A stretch of DNA of 26,800 nt from Paramoeba atlantica (taxonomy: Eukaryota; Discosea). The DNA lies in assembly GCA_977017575.1 (NCBI GenBank), contig CDRNVI010000146.1, forward strand, positions 1 to 26,800. Reading direction: 5' to 3'. Below are positions 17,882 to 26,800 of the stretch, piece after piece (the stretch's first letter is position 1; the number at the start of each line of letters is the position of its first letter). The position numbers and the translations under genes are program-made. The notes beneath the pieces are model-generated. The model had not been told where the DNA came from. It saw only the letters and a list, made by a program, of their open reading frames with translations, and searched no databases.

Positions 17882-20800
17882 ATGGAAGAAGAAAACCGAA
17901 AAAGGAAGAGAGAAGAGGGTTTTTCCCAAGATACAAAACAAGTTCGAAAGGGGAATAAACAGATTGGAGAAGAAGAAGAAAGAGAAGAAGAAAGAGAAGA
18001 CGAAGACGAAAGAGAAGACAAAGACGAAAGAGAAGACAAAGAAGAAGAAAGAGAAGAAGAAGAAGAAAGAGAAGATGAAGAAGAAGAAAGAGAAGACGAA
18101 GAAGAAGAAAGAGAAGATGAAGAAGAAGATTCATTTCTGGTTCATTGAACTTTTTTTCTTTCTTTTTTCTTTCTTTTTCTTTTTCTTCTTTCTTTTTCTT
18201 CTTTCTTTTTTTCTTGTTCAAGAATTTGTTATTTTCTCATTTAAGTTTCATTTTTAATTTTTATTTCAATTGAAAAAAACAGAAAATACTTGAAAATTGT
18301 TTGCAAAAAAGTGTTGAAGAAATTTCTTCCAAAGAATTGGAAATGGTTCATTTTCAAATCGAAAAAGAAATCGAAAAAGAAAGAGAAAAAGAACAATCTT
18401 TTCAGATTTTCAACACTCCTTTGAATCATGTTTTTCTTTTTTTCTTTTTTTCTTTTTTTCTTTTTTTCTTTTTTTCTTTTTTTCTTTTTTTCTTTTTTCT
18501 TTTTCTTTTTCTTTTTCTCTTTATTTCATTGTTTTTTTTTGAAACTTTTTCCTTTCCAAAGGGTGGAGAAACTCCTCTTTATGTTGCTGCTAAAAATGGA
18601 CATAAACAAATTGTTCAACTTTTATTGGAAAAAGCACACCCAAATGTTAATCTTGTAAATAATGTACTTCTTCTTTTTTTATTATTATTTTGAATTTGTT
18701 TTTTGGATTTTGGATTTTCTTTTTCTTTCTTTTTCACTTTCTCATTTTTCTTTTTTCTTTTTTCAATGTAAAGAATGGAACAACTCCTCTTTTTATTGCT
18801 GCTCAAAATGGATATGACCAAATAGTTCAAATTTTATTGGAAAAAGGAAAACCAAATGTTGATCTTGCAAATAAGGTTCTCTTCTCATTGTGATTCTTAT
18901 TTATGAAAAAGAAATTTCTTTTCTTTTTCTTTCTTTTTTTTCATTTTTTTTTTTTCATTTTCTTATTTTTTGCTTTTTTTTTTATCTCAAAGAAAGAAGC
19001 AACTCCTCTTTTTATTGCTGCTCAAAAAGGACATGAACAAATTGTTCAACTTTTATTGGAAAAAGGAAACCCAAATGTTGATTTTGCTGTAATGGTTCTT
19101 CTATTTTTATTATTATTTTTTTGAATTTTGTTGATTTGGTTTTTTTTCTTTTTCACTTTTTCTTAAAAAAACATTTTTTGGGTTATTTTTTTTTTCATTT
19201 TCTTTCTCTGTTTTTTGGTCTGTAGGAATATGGACAAACTCCACTTGATGCTGCTGCTTTTCGAGGACATCATCAAATTGTTGAACTTTTATTGGAAAAA
19301 GGAAAAGCAAATGTCAATTCTCAAAGAAAGGTTTTTTTTATCTTTTTATCTTTCTTTACTTTTCTTTTTTTTTTTCTTTTTGAAAAATAATTTTTGAATG
19401 AAAGAGAGTTTTTTTTTTGTTTTTGTGATGATCAAAAAAAGAAAAAGAAATCAAAAAAGACAAATATTTGAAATATTTTTTGTGTCCAACTTAAAAAAAA
19501 ATACTTTTTTCATTTTTTTTCCCTTTTTTTTCCTTTTTTTTTCCTTTTTTTTTCCTTTTTTTTCCTTTTTTTCTTTTTTCTTTTTCTTTTTTTCACTTTT
19601 CTCTTTTTTTTCATCAAAAGAATGGGGCAACTCCTCTTAAAATTGCTGCTCAAAAAGGACATGAAAAAATTGTTCAAATTTTATTGGAAAAAGGAAACCC
19701 AAATGTTGATCTTACAGATGAAGTTCTTTTTTTCTCTTTATTATTATTTTCATTTTATTGATTTTAGTTTCTTTTTCTTTTTACTTTCTCATTTTTCGAT
19801 TTTTTAATGTAAAGAATGGAGTAACTCCTCTTTATATTGCTGCTGAAAAGGGGCATGAACAAATTGTTCAAATTTTATTGGAAAAAGGAAAACCAAATGT
19901 TGATCTTGCAGATCAGGTTATTTTATGTATTGCTTCTTTTTTTTTCATTTTCTTTCATTTTCTCATTTTTCTATTTTTTAATGTAAGGAGGGAATAACTC
20001 CTCTTTTTATTGCTGCTCAAGAAGGACATGAACAAATTGTTGAAATTTTATTGGAAAAAGGAGAAGCAAATGTTGATCTTGCAACTGAGGTTATTTTGTT
20101 GATTGCTTTCTTTTTCTCTTTCTTTTTCTTTTTCTCATTTTCTCATTTTTTTCTTTTTTTTTTTTTAAAAGAATGGAGCAACTCCTCTTTTTATTGCTGC
20201 TCAAGAAGGACATAAACAAATTGTTGAAATTTTATTGGAAAAAGGAGAAGCAAATGTTGATCTTGCAACTGAGGTTATTTTGTTGATTGTTTCTTTTTCT
20301 TTTTTCTTTTTCTGTTTTTTTTTCACTTTTTCATTTTTCTATTTTTGAATGTAAAAAGGATGGAGTAACTCCTCTTTATATTGCTGCTCAAGGAGGACAT
20401 GAACAAGTTGTTGAAATTTTATTGGAAAAAAGAGAACCAAATGTTAATCTTGCAGATCAGGTTATTTTGTTAATTGTTTCTTTTTCTTTTTTTTTTTTTC
20501 ACTTTTTCATTTTTCTATTTTTTGATGTAAAGAATGGAGTAACTCCTCTTTATATTGCTGCTCAAGGAGGACATGAACAAGTTGTTGAAATTTTATTGGA
20601 AAAAGGAAAACCAAATGTTGATCTTGCAAATCAGGTTATTTTATTGATTATTTCTTATTTTTCTTTTTTTTTTTTCACTTTCTTATTTTTTTATTTTTTT
20701 TAATGTAAAGAATGGAGTAACTCCTCTTTATATTGCTGCTCAAAATGGATATGAACAAGTTGTTGAATTATTATTGGAAAAAGGAGAACCAAATGTTGAT

Positions 20801-21635
20801 CTTACTAATAAGGTTCTTTTGTTTGTTTTTTTTTCTTTTTTTTTTTTACTTTCTCATTTTTTTTTTTTTTTTTTTTAAATGTAAAGAATGGAGTAACTCC
20901 TCTTTATATTGCTACTCAAAATGAACAGAAACAAATTATTGAATTATTATTGGAAAAAGGAAAAGCAAATGTTAACCTTGCAACTAAAGTTATTTTGTTG
21001 ATTGTTTCTTTTTCTTTTTCTTTTCTTCTTTTTTTTTTAATTTTTTTTGATTTAGAGAGGCTGGACTCCTTTTCACAGAGCTGTTTCCAGTGGTTTTGAA
21101 GAAATTATAAAGATTTTGATTGACCATAGAGCCAACATTAATATTCAAACCAAAGTTTTTATTTCCTTTTTTTTGATTTCTTTTTTTCTTTTTATTTGTT
21201 TTTTCTCATTTTCTTTATTGTTATTATTGATTATTGGTTGTTCTGAGGTGATGAAGGAAAGTCTTAATTTCCTTTTGATTTTTTTTTTGATTTTCAACCT
21301 TTTTTTTACTGTTGTTTTGTTGATTTTGTGATTAAGGGTTGTAGAAGAGTGGTTTTTTGTTGAACTTTCTTTTTTTTTTTGTTTAGAGTGGTAAGACAGT
21401 TCTTGATGTTGCCACAAATCCAAAAATTGTTGATTTGATCATTCAATTGAAGGTTTGATTTTTTTTTTCTATTTTTTTTAAGATTGTTCTTTTTTTTTCT
21501 TGCAATTTCTTTTTTTTTAAGTTTTGTTTGATGTTTTTCTTGAATAATTGAGTGTGAACTTTCTCTCATTGTTTTTTTTTTTTTTGATTGTAGGGACAAA
21601 CTATAAAACCAGCCCAAACAAAAAAAGGAACTTAA
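17882..21635 (+). CDS. Ankyrin-repeat protein, one repeat per exon, ~17 exons, ~612 aa
   Basis: Proposed exons: 17882-18139, 18283-18429, 18562-18663, 18774-18875, 18993-19094, 19226-19330, 19621-19722, 19815-19916, 19988-20089, 20172-20273, 20359-20460, 20533-20634, 20711-20812, 20887-20988, 21056-21154, 21387-21452, 21594-21635. All introns are phase 0. Twelve exons (eleven of 102 bases, one of 105) each encode a repeat such as NGVTPLYIAAQGGHEQVVEI, followed by LLEKGKPNVDLANQ. A 33-residue diverged repeat (RGWTPFHRAVSSGFEEI..) and a partial one follow, then a short Lys-rich tail. Repeat spacing is 34 rather than the canonical 33. The N-terminus is Glu/Arg/Asp-rich with EEEERED units. The first exon lies in a GA tract and is linked only by frame and splice sites, so the true start could be later, e.g. 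ATG 18343. The repeats imply protein binding; the partner is unknown. Confidence 0.82.
19815..21055 (+). repeat. Tandem exon+intron units of ~173-187 bp
   Basis: Exon starts at 19815, 19988, 20172, 20359, 20533, 20711, 20887 and 21056 give periods of 173, 184, 187, 174, 178, 176 and 169 bases. The introns also match: several open GTTATTTTGTTGATTGTTTC or close variants, and most end with AATGTAAAG. So whole exon-intron units were duplicated, not just coding repeats. Confidence 0.88.
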
Positions 21636-21671
21636 CCCTTTAGTGAGTGGCCTAGATCTAGGCATTCAGTG
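21632..21671. mobile_element. piggyBac-like terminus (TTAA + CCCTTT) with 14-bp palindrome
   Basis: TTAA (21632-21635) is followed by CCCTTTAGTGAGTGG, which is how many piggyBac-family ends look (TTAA target, then CCCTTT). A 14-base perfect palindrome GCCTAGATCTAGGC sits at 21650-21663. The TTAA supplies the TAA stop of the ankyrin gene. I found no matching opposite end (GGGTTAA) and no piggyBac transposase, so it would be a solo or truncated end, or a chance match. Confidence 0.35.
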
Positions 21672-21959
21672 TTATTTTTGCCTTTTGACAGTTTGTCCTG
21701 AAAATTCCATCAAAAACACTATCAAAAAGCTTAACAAGACACCAAAAGACCTTTAGAGAGATTGAAAGCACTGGCTCAAATACCTCTTAGCTACCAAAAT
21801 TAACAAATAAAGAAGTGGTCCAACAACTCTGAGGTTGCTAACCTCTTGGTGACTGAAATGAATGTTAGTGATATATTTTCTGCAATTTTTGAATCTTCTC
21901 TCTGACTTGAACTTAAGCTGAGTCTTCAATGCACCACTAACATCAAAGCCTCAAAGAGA

Positions 21960-23520
21960 TCCCCCTGATCACTTTGATCCTGACCCACTTGGTTCTGATG
22001 ATTCTTCTGGCTTTGATGATTCTGGCAATTCTTTTGATGAATTTTCATCAGATGAAAATGAGATTGAGTTGTACCCTCAAAAAGTCTATAAAGATCTGAT
22101 GAAGGAGCAATACCCCTTTGATGGAACCAAGAAGAAGTATTGGAAATGGAAAGATGACATCACAAATCATTTGGATTCATATGGTTTAACAGAGTATCTA
22201 CTCATTCCAGTTCCTCAAGTCCACTGCATGCAATTGGCAATGCATTTTAATGCAAAGAAGGTCTATTGCTTTCTGTTTGTTTGTCTGCAGCAGAATATAA
22301 AATTCAAGATTGCTATGCTCTTTTACAAGCATAAGCCCCACTGTGTTTGGCTCAAGTTGGAAGACAAGTATAACAAGAAAACAATGGCATCTTTGCTGGA
22401 CCTCATGAACAAGTTGATGACTTTGAAAAAGAAGGAGAATGAAACTGTTAATAACTATGTATTCTGAGGTATGACTCTTGCAAAAGAATCTGCTGAGAAT
22501 GATGAACCTGTTTCTGAACACCATATGATGGCTCTTCTTCTTCAAAGCCTTGGTTTTGAGTTCCAACCCATGGAGACACTCAAATATCTTTTGTTTTCAT
22601 TTGTTTATGTTGGAAGAAAAGAAAGAGTTTTAAGTTCTGTTCAAAGCTAAAAAAAAAATTAGGTTGGTTCAAAGAGACTTTTCTTGTCCAATCTGATTTT
22701 CTTTTCTTCACCCACCATGTTGGTGAAACCCTGCTTAGTTGAGTGCTTCAAAGAAATTTATTATATCTAGTGGAAAGAGTACATCCTCTTCCCTTAAGAA
22801 CTCTCAGTATGGGTCCCACTCCTCCTTGTATTCTAAGAATGAACAAAAAAATGCAAATCAAAGTGAAAATTCTAAAGAAATCCCAACTAAATCAATCTTA
22901 AAGAAAGTGTTTGAGGAAGGATGGTGGTCATGAGTTGAGAAAGAAATACCAAAGACCTTGTTTCATTGTTAGGTTGTGAGAGTGTTTTGACTCTCAAAAA
23001 TGCTTCTTGATTTGGTGTTGTTTTGTTGTTTCCTCTGCATTTTCCCAATTAAGGAGCATTTTGTTTTGTCCAAATTTATATTTTATTATGAATTTGGTTT
23101 GTATTGCTTTTGTTGTACTTTGAGCAGAAGTTGTAGATATCATAGTAAATTTAGGAAATTTAAACCAATCTATTTCCTTGTTCTATTTGTATTAGTAGTA
23201 GAGATGCACCACTCTGTACTTTCATATTGGAACTGAGGTTAACCCTATGAAGAACAATACAACAATTCACTCCATTTTTGTAATGAGTTTCTTTTGGTTC
23301 TATGAGGAAATGCCAAACTATTAGAGAGCAATGGCCACACTCAATAAAGTTCCAAAGCTGAGAGGGAACTTTCTCTTGCAAGTTATGAAAGGTCATCTCA
23401 ATGTGGTCACATTCAACAAAGAAGTGTGTGAACCTTTGGAGAAAGTTATTTTAGAAAATGGTTCCTTCCTTGCAGTCAGTTTTGGAAAGCCTTTTGTCTG
23501 AAGAAACAACTAGGATTGAA
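21960..23520 (+). mobile_element. Fossil Ty1/copia LTR retrotransposon (gag to pre-integrase region)
   Basis: About 22090-22560 matches the copia Gag polyprotein family (UBN2 / Retrotran_gag_2 type): a start with FDGT..YWKWKDDI, and a C-terminal part with a leucine-rich LLDLMNKLMTLKKKENETV core. The region ~22000-22070 is Asp/Ser-rich, as in some Gag N-termini. About 23260-23510 has weak likeness to the protease and GAG-pre-integrase region of copia Pol (e.g. KLRGNFLL, VTFNKEV). Integrase, reverse transcriptase, RNase H and the terminal repeats are not seen. The copy is broken, with several breaks, truncated at both ends, and appears old. Confidence 0.6.
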
Positions 23521-23609
23521 ATTTATGGAGTTTTAAACTTTGTATTCCCTTTTTAATCAAAGGAAAGAATCTTTTGCTTGAAAAGATAATTTTTTTTTGT
23601 TTTTTAAAA

Positions 23610-23707
23610 CAAACTTTATTCAATTAGTAATTTTTAATTTAAACCATTTGAATTACATTAAATTATGTTTGTTTTTAACTTTTAACAAAAGGTGAAGTTT
23701 TAAACTT
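23610..23707 (+). repeat. Subtelomeric ~98-bp direct repeat, copy 1
   Basis: Matches 25814-25911 in the same orientation at 91 of 98 positions without gaps. At all seven differences this copy has A or T where the distal copy has G or C. It is bounded on the left by T/A-rich sequence. The family is unknown; neither copy has terminal inverted repeats that I trust. Confidence 0.9.
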
Positions 23708-24008
23708 CAACTTATAACAAGAGTTTTTATCAGATCCATGGGAGTTATTCCATATCTAGCAATTTTTTAATAAAAAAGAGTGAGTTAGGGCATTAAAATA
23801 AACAATAGTGTCCTTGGTGTTACTTTTAGAAAGTTAAAAATTTTATTTAAAATAAAATATAGTCCTCTAAATTTTTGTTAACTTTTCTTTTTCATTTTTC
23901 ATCTCTCTTTTCCTCATTTTTGAATTGCTTTTTCTTTCTGTTTTAACAAAGAACTTTCATCAATTTCTTGTTTGTTAGTACAATTGAGTGGATTGAAATC
24001 AAGTGTCT

Positions 24009-24625
24009 TCACTGTTGTTTCAGTTTGGTTTCTTCAACATCCATCATAGTCAGGACAGCCAAAGGTTTGCTTGAATCAACTGGTGAAATCCCACTGGAAG
24101 CAAAAGAACTCTTGATATTTTCTTCAGAACATGCAAGATATAGAGAATAACAATATTTACAAAGGATTTGTTTTTATTGCTCATTTTTTGTGACCCTATT
24201 GATTTTTTTTCACTTCTTCTTAAGTTCACTTTTGAAAACTTTGAAGACTGTCTGATCAAGTGGCTGGAGAAGGTGCAATGTGTGAAATAGCATTGTAAGC
24301 ACAACAACATTGTTTTTTTGCAACAATTCAATAGTCTCAGGATTTCCACAGGAACTGTGGCTATCAAAAAGGAAGAGAGCACATTTATTTGGCTTGTGAA
24401 ACTTTGATCAGCACTGCTTTAGATCTGAGAGAAAAACTTTTTTGATTATTTCATAGAAGATCTTCTCATTAATCTAACCTTTTGCTTGTTTTAACTAATG
24501 AAAACTCTTTATGATTTTATTTGAGAGAAAAGGTCAATTTTTTAAAGGGAGAACCACTCCAGAAATACTATAACTTTCATCAGCCCAAATGAATTGGAGT
24601 AAGGTAATGTGTTTTTTATTTTGAA
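24009..24625 (-). mobile_element. pogo/Tigger-type (DDE_1) DNA transposon transposase relic
   Basis: On the minus strand a single frame, read from ~24625 down to a TGA at 24009-24011, shows the catalytic core of a pogo-like transposase. WADES carries the first Asp (codon 24579-24581), FDSHSS the second (24363-24365), and LLQPLDQTVFK the third (24255-24257), with 35 residues between the last two. A C-terminal FASSGISPVDSSKPL matches the usual GFrxtGIyPldpskvl block. The frame is kept throughout but holds about six internal stop codons, including TGA at 24408-24410 and 24210-24212. The longest open piece is 24213-24407. The N-terminal helix-turn-helix (CENP-B type) part and the terminal inverted repeats are not seen. 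Confidence 0.75.
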
Positions 24626-25813
24626 TTATCTTTTTGATAACTCTCTTCTTATTATGTGGTGAAATCACTTGAAACTTTTGTGTCTCTATACATTGTAAAA
24701 AATTAATGAATTTTTTTGAAAAATTTATGAATTAAATCAATTAAGGTGATGATTCTATCCGAAAGAGACGAAAAACATCAAAGTATAAGGTGTTAAAAAA
24801 GAAACCTTTTGTTTTTTTTTGATTTTTTCAATTCTTTCTTTTGATTGTGGATAGAAAAGTGAAATAATCAATCCAGTGGTGTTGTTTTTAATAGTTTGTG
24901 AATAAAGAAAAAAGAAAAAAATAACAAACTAAAACATTCACTTGAAATATAGAATAAAAAAGTTCATTGGTAAATCAAACAATCTATCATGTATCTTTCC
25001 AAACCTTTCAACTCTTCTTTTCTTTCAATTTCTTTCTTTTCTCTTTTTGTTTTTCTGTTTTTTTCTCACTTGCTGTTTTTTTTTCCAAAAAAGAAAAAAA
25101 AAATCCAATTCCTAATCAAATATTGCTACATTATCTATTTTTTTTTTCTTTTTTTAGTTTTTTTTTTTGGTTTTTTATTTTGAATAGTTTTTTTTTTCTT
25201 TTTTGTTTGTGAGAAAGAAAGAAAAAAAGAAAAAAAAAGAGAAAGAGAAAGATTCAACAAAAAAGAGAAAAAAACAAAAAAAAATAAAGAAAAAGGATTG
25301 TATGACCAAAATTGATTGAAAAGATCCAAATACAAACCAAAAATAAGATTAAAGAAGAAAAAAAGAAAAAAAATTGAATTTATATTGGTCCTATCTTGAT
25401 GGAAGCTTGAACAACTAAGAAAAAACAAGAACATTTGAATTCTTTTTCACCTCTTTGCCAAATTTCAAGAAAAAAAATCACATCCAAAATAAAAATCAAT
25501 TTTTTGGCAAAAAAATTTTTCTTTTTTGTTTTTTGTTTTTGTTTGATTTTTATGTTTGGTTTTTGTTTTTTGAAAGATGAGAAAAATAGACTTTTAGAAA
25601 TCAAGAGTTTTTTGATTTTTTCAATGTATCACTTTTATATTAAGAAAAAGAAACAAAAAACTAATCGATTTTTTGTAAAGTGAAAAAAATAAAAGAATTC
25701 ATAAAGTTTATCGAATGATTCAATTCTTCAAGGTCTCTTCTTTCTTTTCTTTTTTTCTTTTTTTTCCTATTTCTTTTTTTCTTTTTTTCTTTTTTTTTTT
25801 TTTTTTTTTGAAG
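24626..25813. other. AT-rich subtelomeric sequence, no gene
   Basis: Poly-T and poly-A runs dominate, with CTTTTT-type simple sequence at 25735-25810. Open frames on both strands are Phe/Lys/Asn-rich composition artefacts. Any N-terminal part of the transposase on the minus strand is no longer readable. Confidence 0.6.
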
Positions 25814-25911
25814 CAAACTTTATTCAATTAGTAGTTCTTAATCTAAGCCATTTGAATTACATTAAATTATGTTTGTTTTTAACCTCTAACAAGAGGTGAA
25901 GTTTTAAACTT
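25814..25911 (+). repeat. Subtelomeric ~98-bp direct repeat, copy 2
   Basis: Second copy of the repeat at 23610-23707, preceded by a long poly-T tract. It is the G/C-richer copy at every differing site, hence probably closer to the ancestral sequence. Confidence 0.9.
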
Positions 25912-26027
25912 TAGTTTAGTTCAGTCAATCTTTATGCTGAACTTTTAGAACTTCTGCAAGTTCAGGCTGGAGGATGCACATTAGAAGGGAGAATAATCCA
26001 AAGCTCCTTCCAAGGGAATTTATCTAA
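25912..26027. other. Unique junction sequence before the telomere
   Basis: About 115 bases of non-repetitive sequence between the 98-bp repeat and the first telomeric unit. No gene or known repeat seen. Confidence 0.6.
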
Positions 26028-26800
26028 TTAGGGTTTAGGGGGTTAGGGTTTAGGGTTTAGGGTTTAGGGTTTAGGGTTTAGGGTTTAGGGTTTAGGGTTT
26101 AGGGTTTAGGGTTTAGGGTTTAGGGTTTAGGGTTTAGGGTTTAGGGTTTAGGGTTTAGGGTTTAGGGTTTAGGGTTTAGGGTTTAGGGTTTAGGGTTTAG
26201 GGTTTAGGGTTTAGGGTTTAGGGTTTAGGGTTTAGGGTTTAGGGTTTAGGGTTTAGGGTTTAGGGTTTAGGGTTTAGGGTTTAGGGTTTAGGGTTTAGGG
26301 TTTAGGGTTTAGGGTTTAGGGTTTAGGGTTTAGGGTTTAGGGTTTAGGGTTTAGGGTTTAGGGTTTAGGGTTTAGGGTTTAGGGTTTAGGGTTTAGGGTT
26401 TAGGGTTTAGGGTTTAGGGTTTAGGGTTTAGGGTTTAGGGTTTAGGGTTTAGGGTTTAGGGTTTAGGGTTTAGGGTTTAGGGTTTAGGGTTTAGGGTTTA
26501 GGGTTTAGGGTTTAGGGTTTAGGGTTTAGGGTTTAGGGTTTAGGGTTTAGGGTTTAGGGTTTAGGGTTTAGGGTTTAGGGTTTAGGGTTTAGGGTTTAGG
26601 GTTTAGGGTTTAGGGTTTAGGGTTTAGGGTTTAGGGTTTAGGGTTTAGGGTTTAGGGTTTAGGGTTTAGGGTTTAGGGTTTAGGGTTTAGGGTTTAGGGT
26701 TTAGGGTTTAGGGTTTAGGGTTTAGGGTTTAGGGTTTAGGGTTTAGGGTTTAGGGTTTAGGGTTTAGGGTTTAGGGTTTAGGGTTTAGGGTTTAGGGTTT
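26028..26800 (+). repeat. Telomere, (TTTAGGG)n
   Basis: Starts with one TTAGGG, one TTTAGGG, two extra G and a TTAGGG, then about 107 perfect TTTAGGG units to the end of the window. The G-rich strand runs 5' to 3' outward, so this is the right chromosome end. The homogeneous array is what telomerase synthesis gives; the irregular first ~20 bases mark the junction. Confidence 0.98.

Noticed and set aside
17488-18221. Minus-strand Ser/Leu/Phe-rich open frames
   Set aside because: Antisense of the GA/CT tracts and of the acidic exon; no independent support.
18428-18545. Poly-Phe open frame within the first ankyrin-gene introns
   Set aside because: Pure CTTTTTTT repeat inside an intron.
24967-25683. 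Open frames in the AT-rich stretch before the telomere
   Set aside because: Phe/Lys-rich composition artefacts on both strands with no motif.
23610-25911. Treating the two 98-bp repeats as LTRs of the copia element or ends of the pogo element
   Set aside because: The copia remnant lies outside the interval they enclose, and the pogo relic would need inverted, not direct, ends.
26028-26800. CRISPR-like or tandem coding repeat
   Set aside because: A perfect 7-base TTTAGGG array running to the end of the window, oriented outward, is a telomere.
1-26800. tRNA, rRNA or other structured RNA genes
   Set aside because: Nothing with tRNA-like boxes or rRNA-like conserved stretches was seen; the perfect hairpins lack RNA-gene context.

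Overview
This is the right-hand end of a linear eukaryotic nuclear chromosome. The last ~770 bases are an uninterrupted TTTAGGG telomere array with its G-rich strand running off the window. All well-supported genes lie on the + strand and read toward the telomere. They are split by short (57-290 bp), very T-rich introns with GT...AG ends, and most donors are weak (GTTTTT is commoner than GTAAGT). TTTAGGG telomeres occur in plants and green algae, oomycetes, apicomplexans, dinoflagellates and other protists. Compact genes, poly-T introns and the gene set suggest a unicellular protist; I cannot name the lineage.

Layout: 3-358, the C-terminal end of a probable protein kinase. 1044-2959, a four-exon secreted arylsulfatase (ARSB-like) with an intact formylglycine motif. 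2960-4875, a decayed interval with two related coding-like segments (both encoding DSIFDW), a perfect hairpin, and minus-strand remnants of a Cys-containing protein. 4876-5455, alternating GA and CT blocks. 5789-11681, a seven-exon gene for a 1,741-residue membrane protein: signal peptide, ~1,430-residue Cys-rich ectodomain, and a 7-TM core resembling THH1/TOM1/GPR137. 13313-16104, a 13-exon gamma-glutamyltranspeptidase, all catalytic motifs present. 17882-21635, a ~17-exon ankyrin-repeat gene in which each 34-residue repeat is one phase-0 exon of 102 bases.

21632-26027 is the subtelomere. It starts with a TTAA-CCCTTT piggyBac-like terminus placed exactly at the ankyrin stop codon. It continues with a fossil Ty1/copia retrotransposon, a pogo-type DDE transposase relic on the minus strand (one reading frame, several stops, no frameshift seen), and two copies of a ~98-bp repeat whose differences are all G/C in one copy to A/T in the other. 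Together these suggest a subtelomere decaying by G:C to A:T transitions.

The sulfatase, the 7-TM protein and the GGT are all predicted to enter the secretory pathway, but nothing shows that they work in one pathway. The most unusual items are the ankyrin exon array, the architecture of the large 7-TM protein, the transition-only subtelomeric decay, and several perfect short inverted repeats that look like fold-back duplications.
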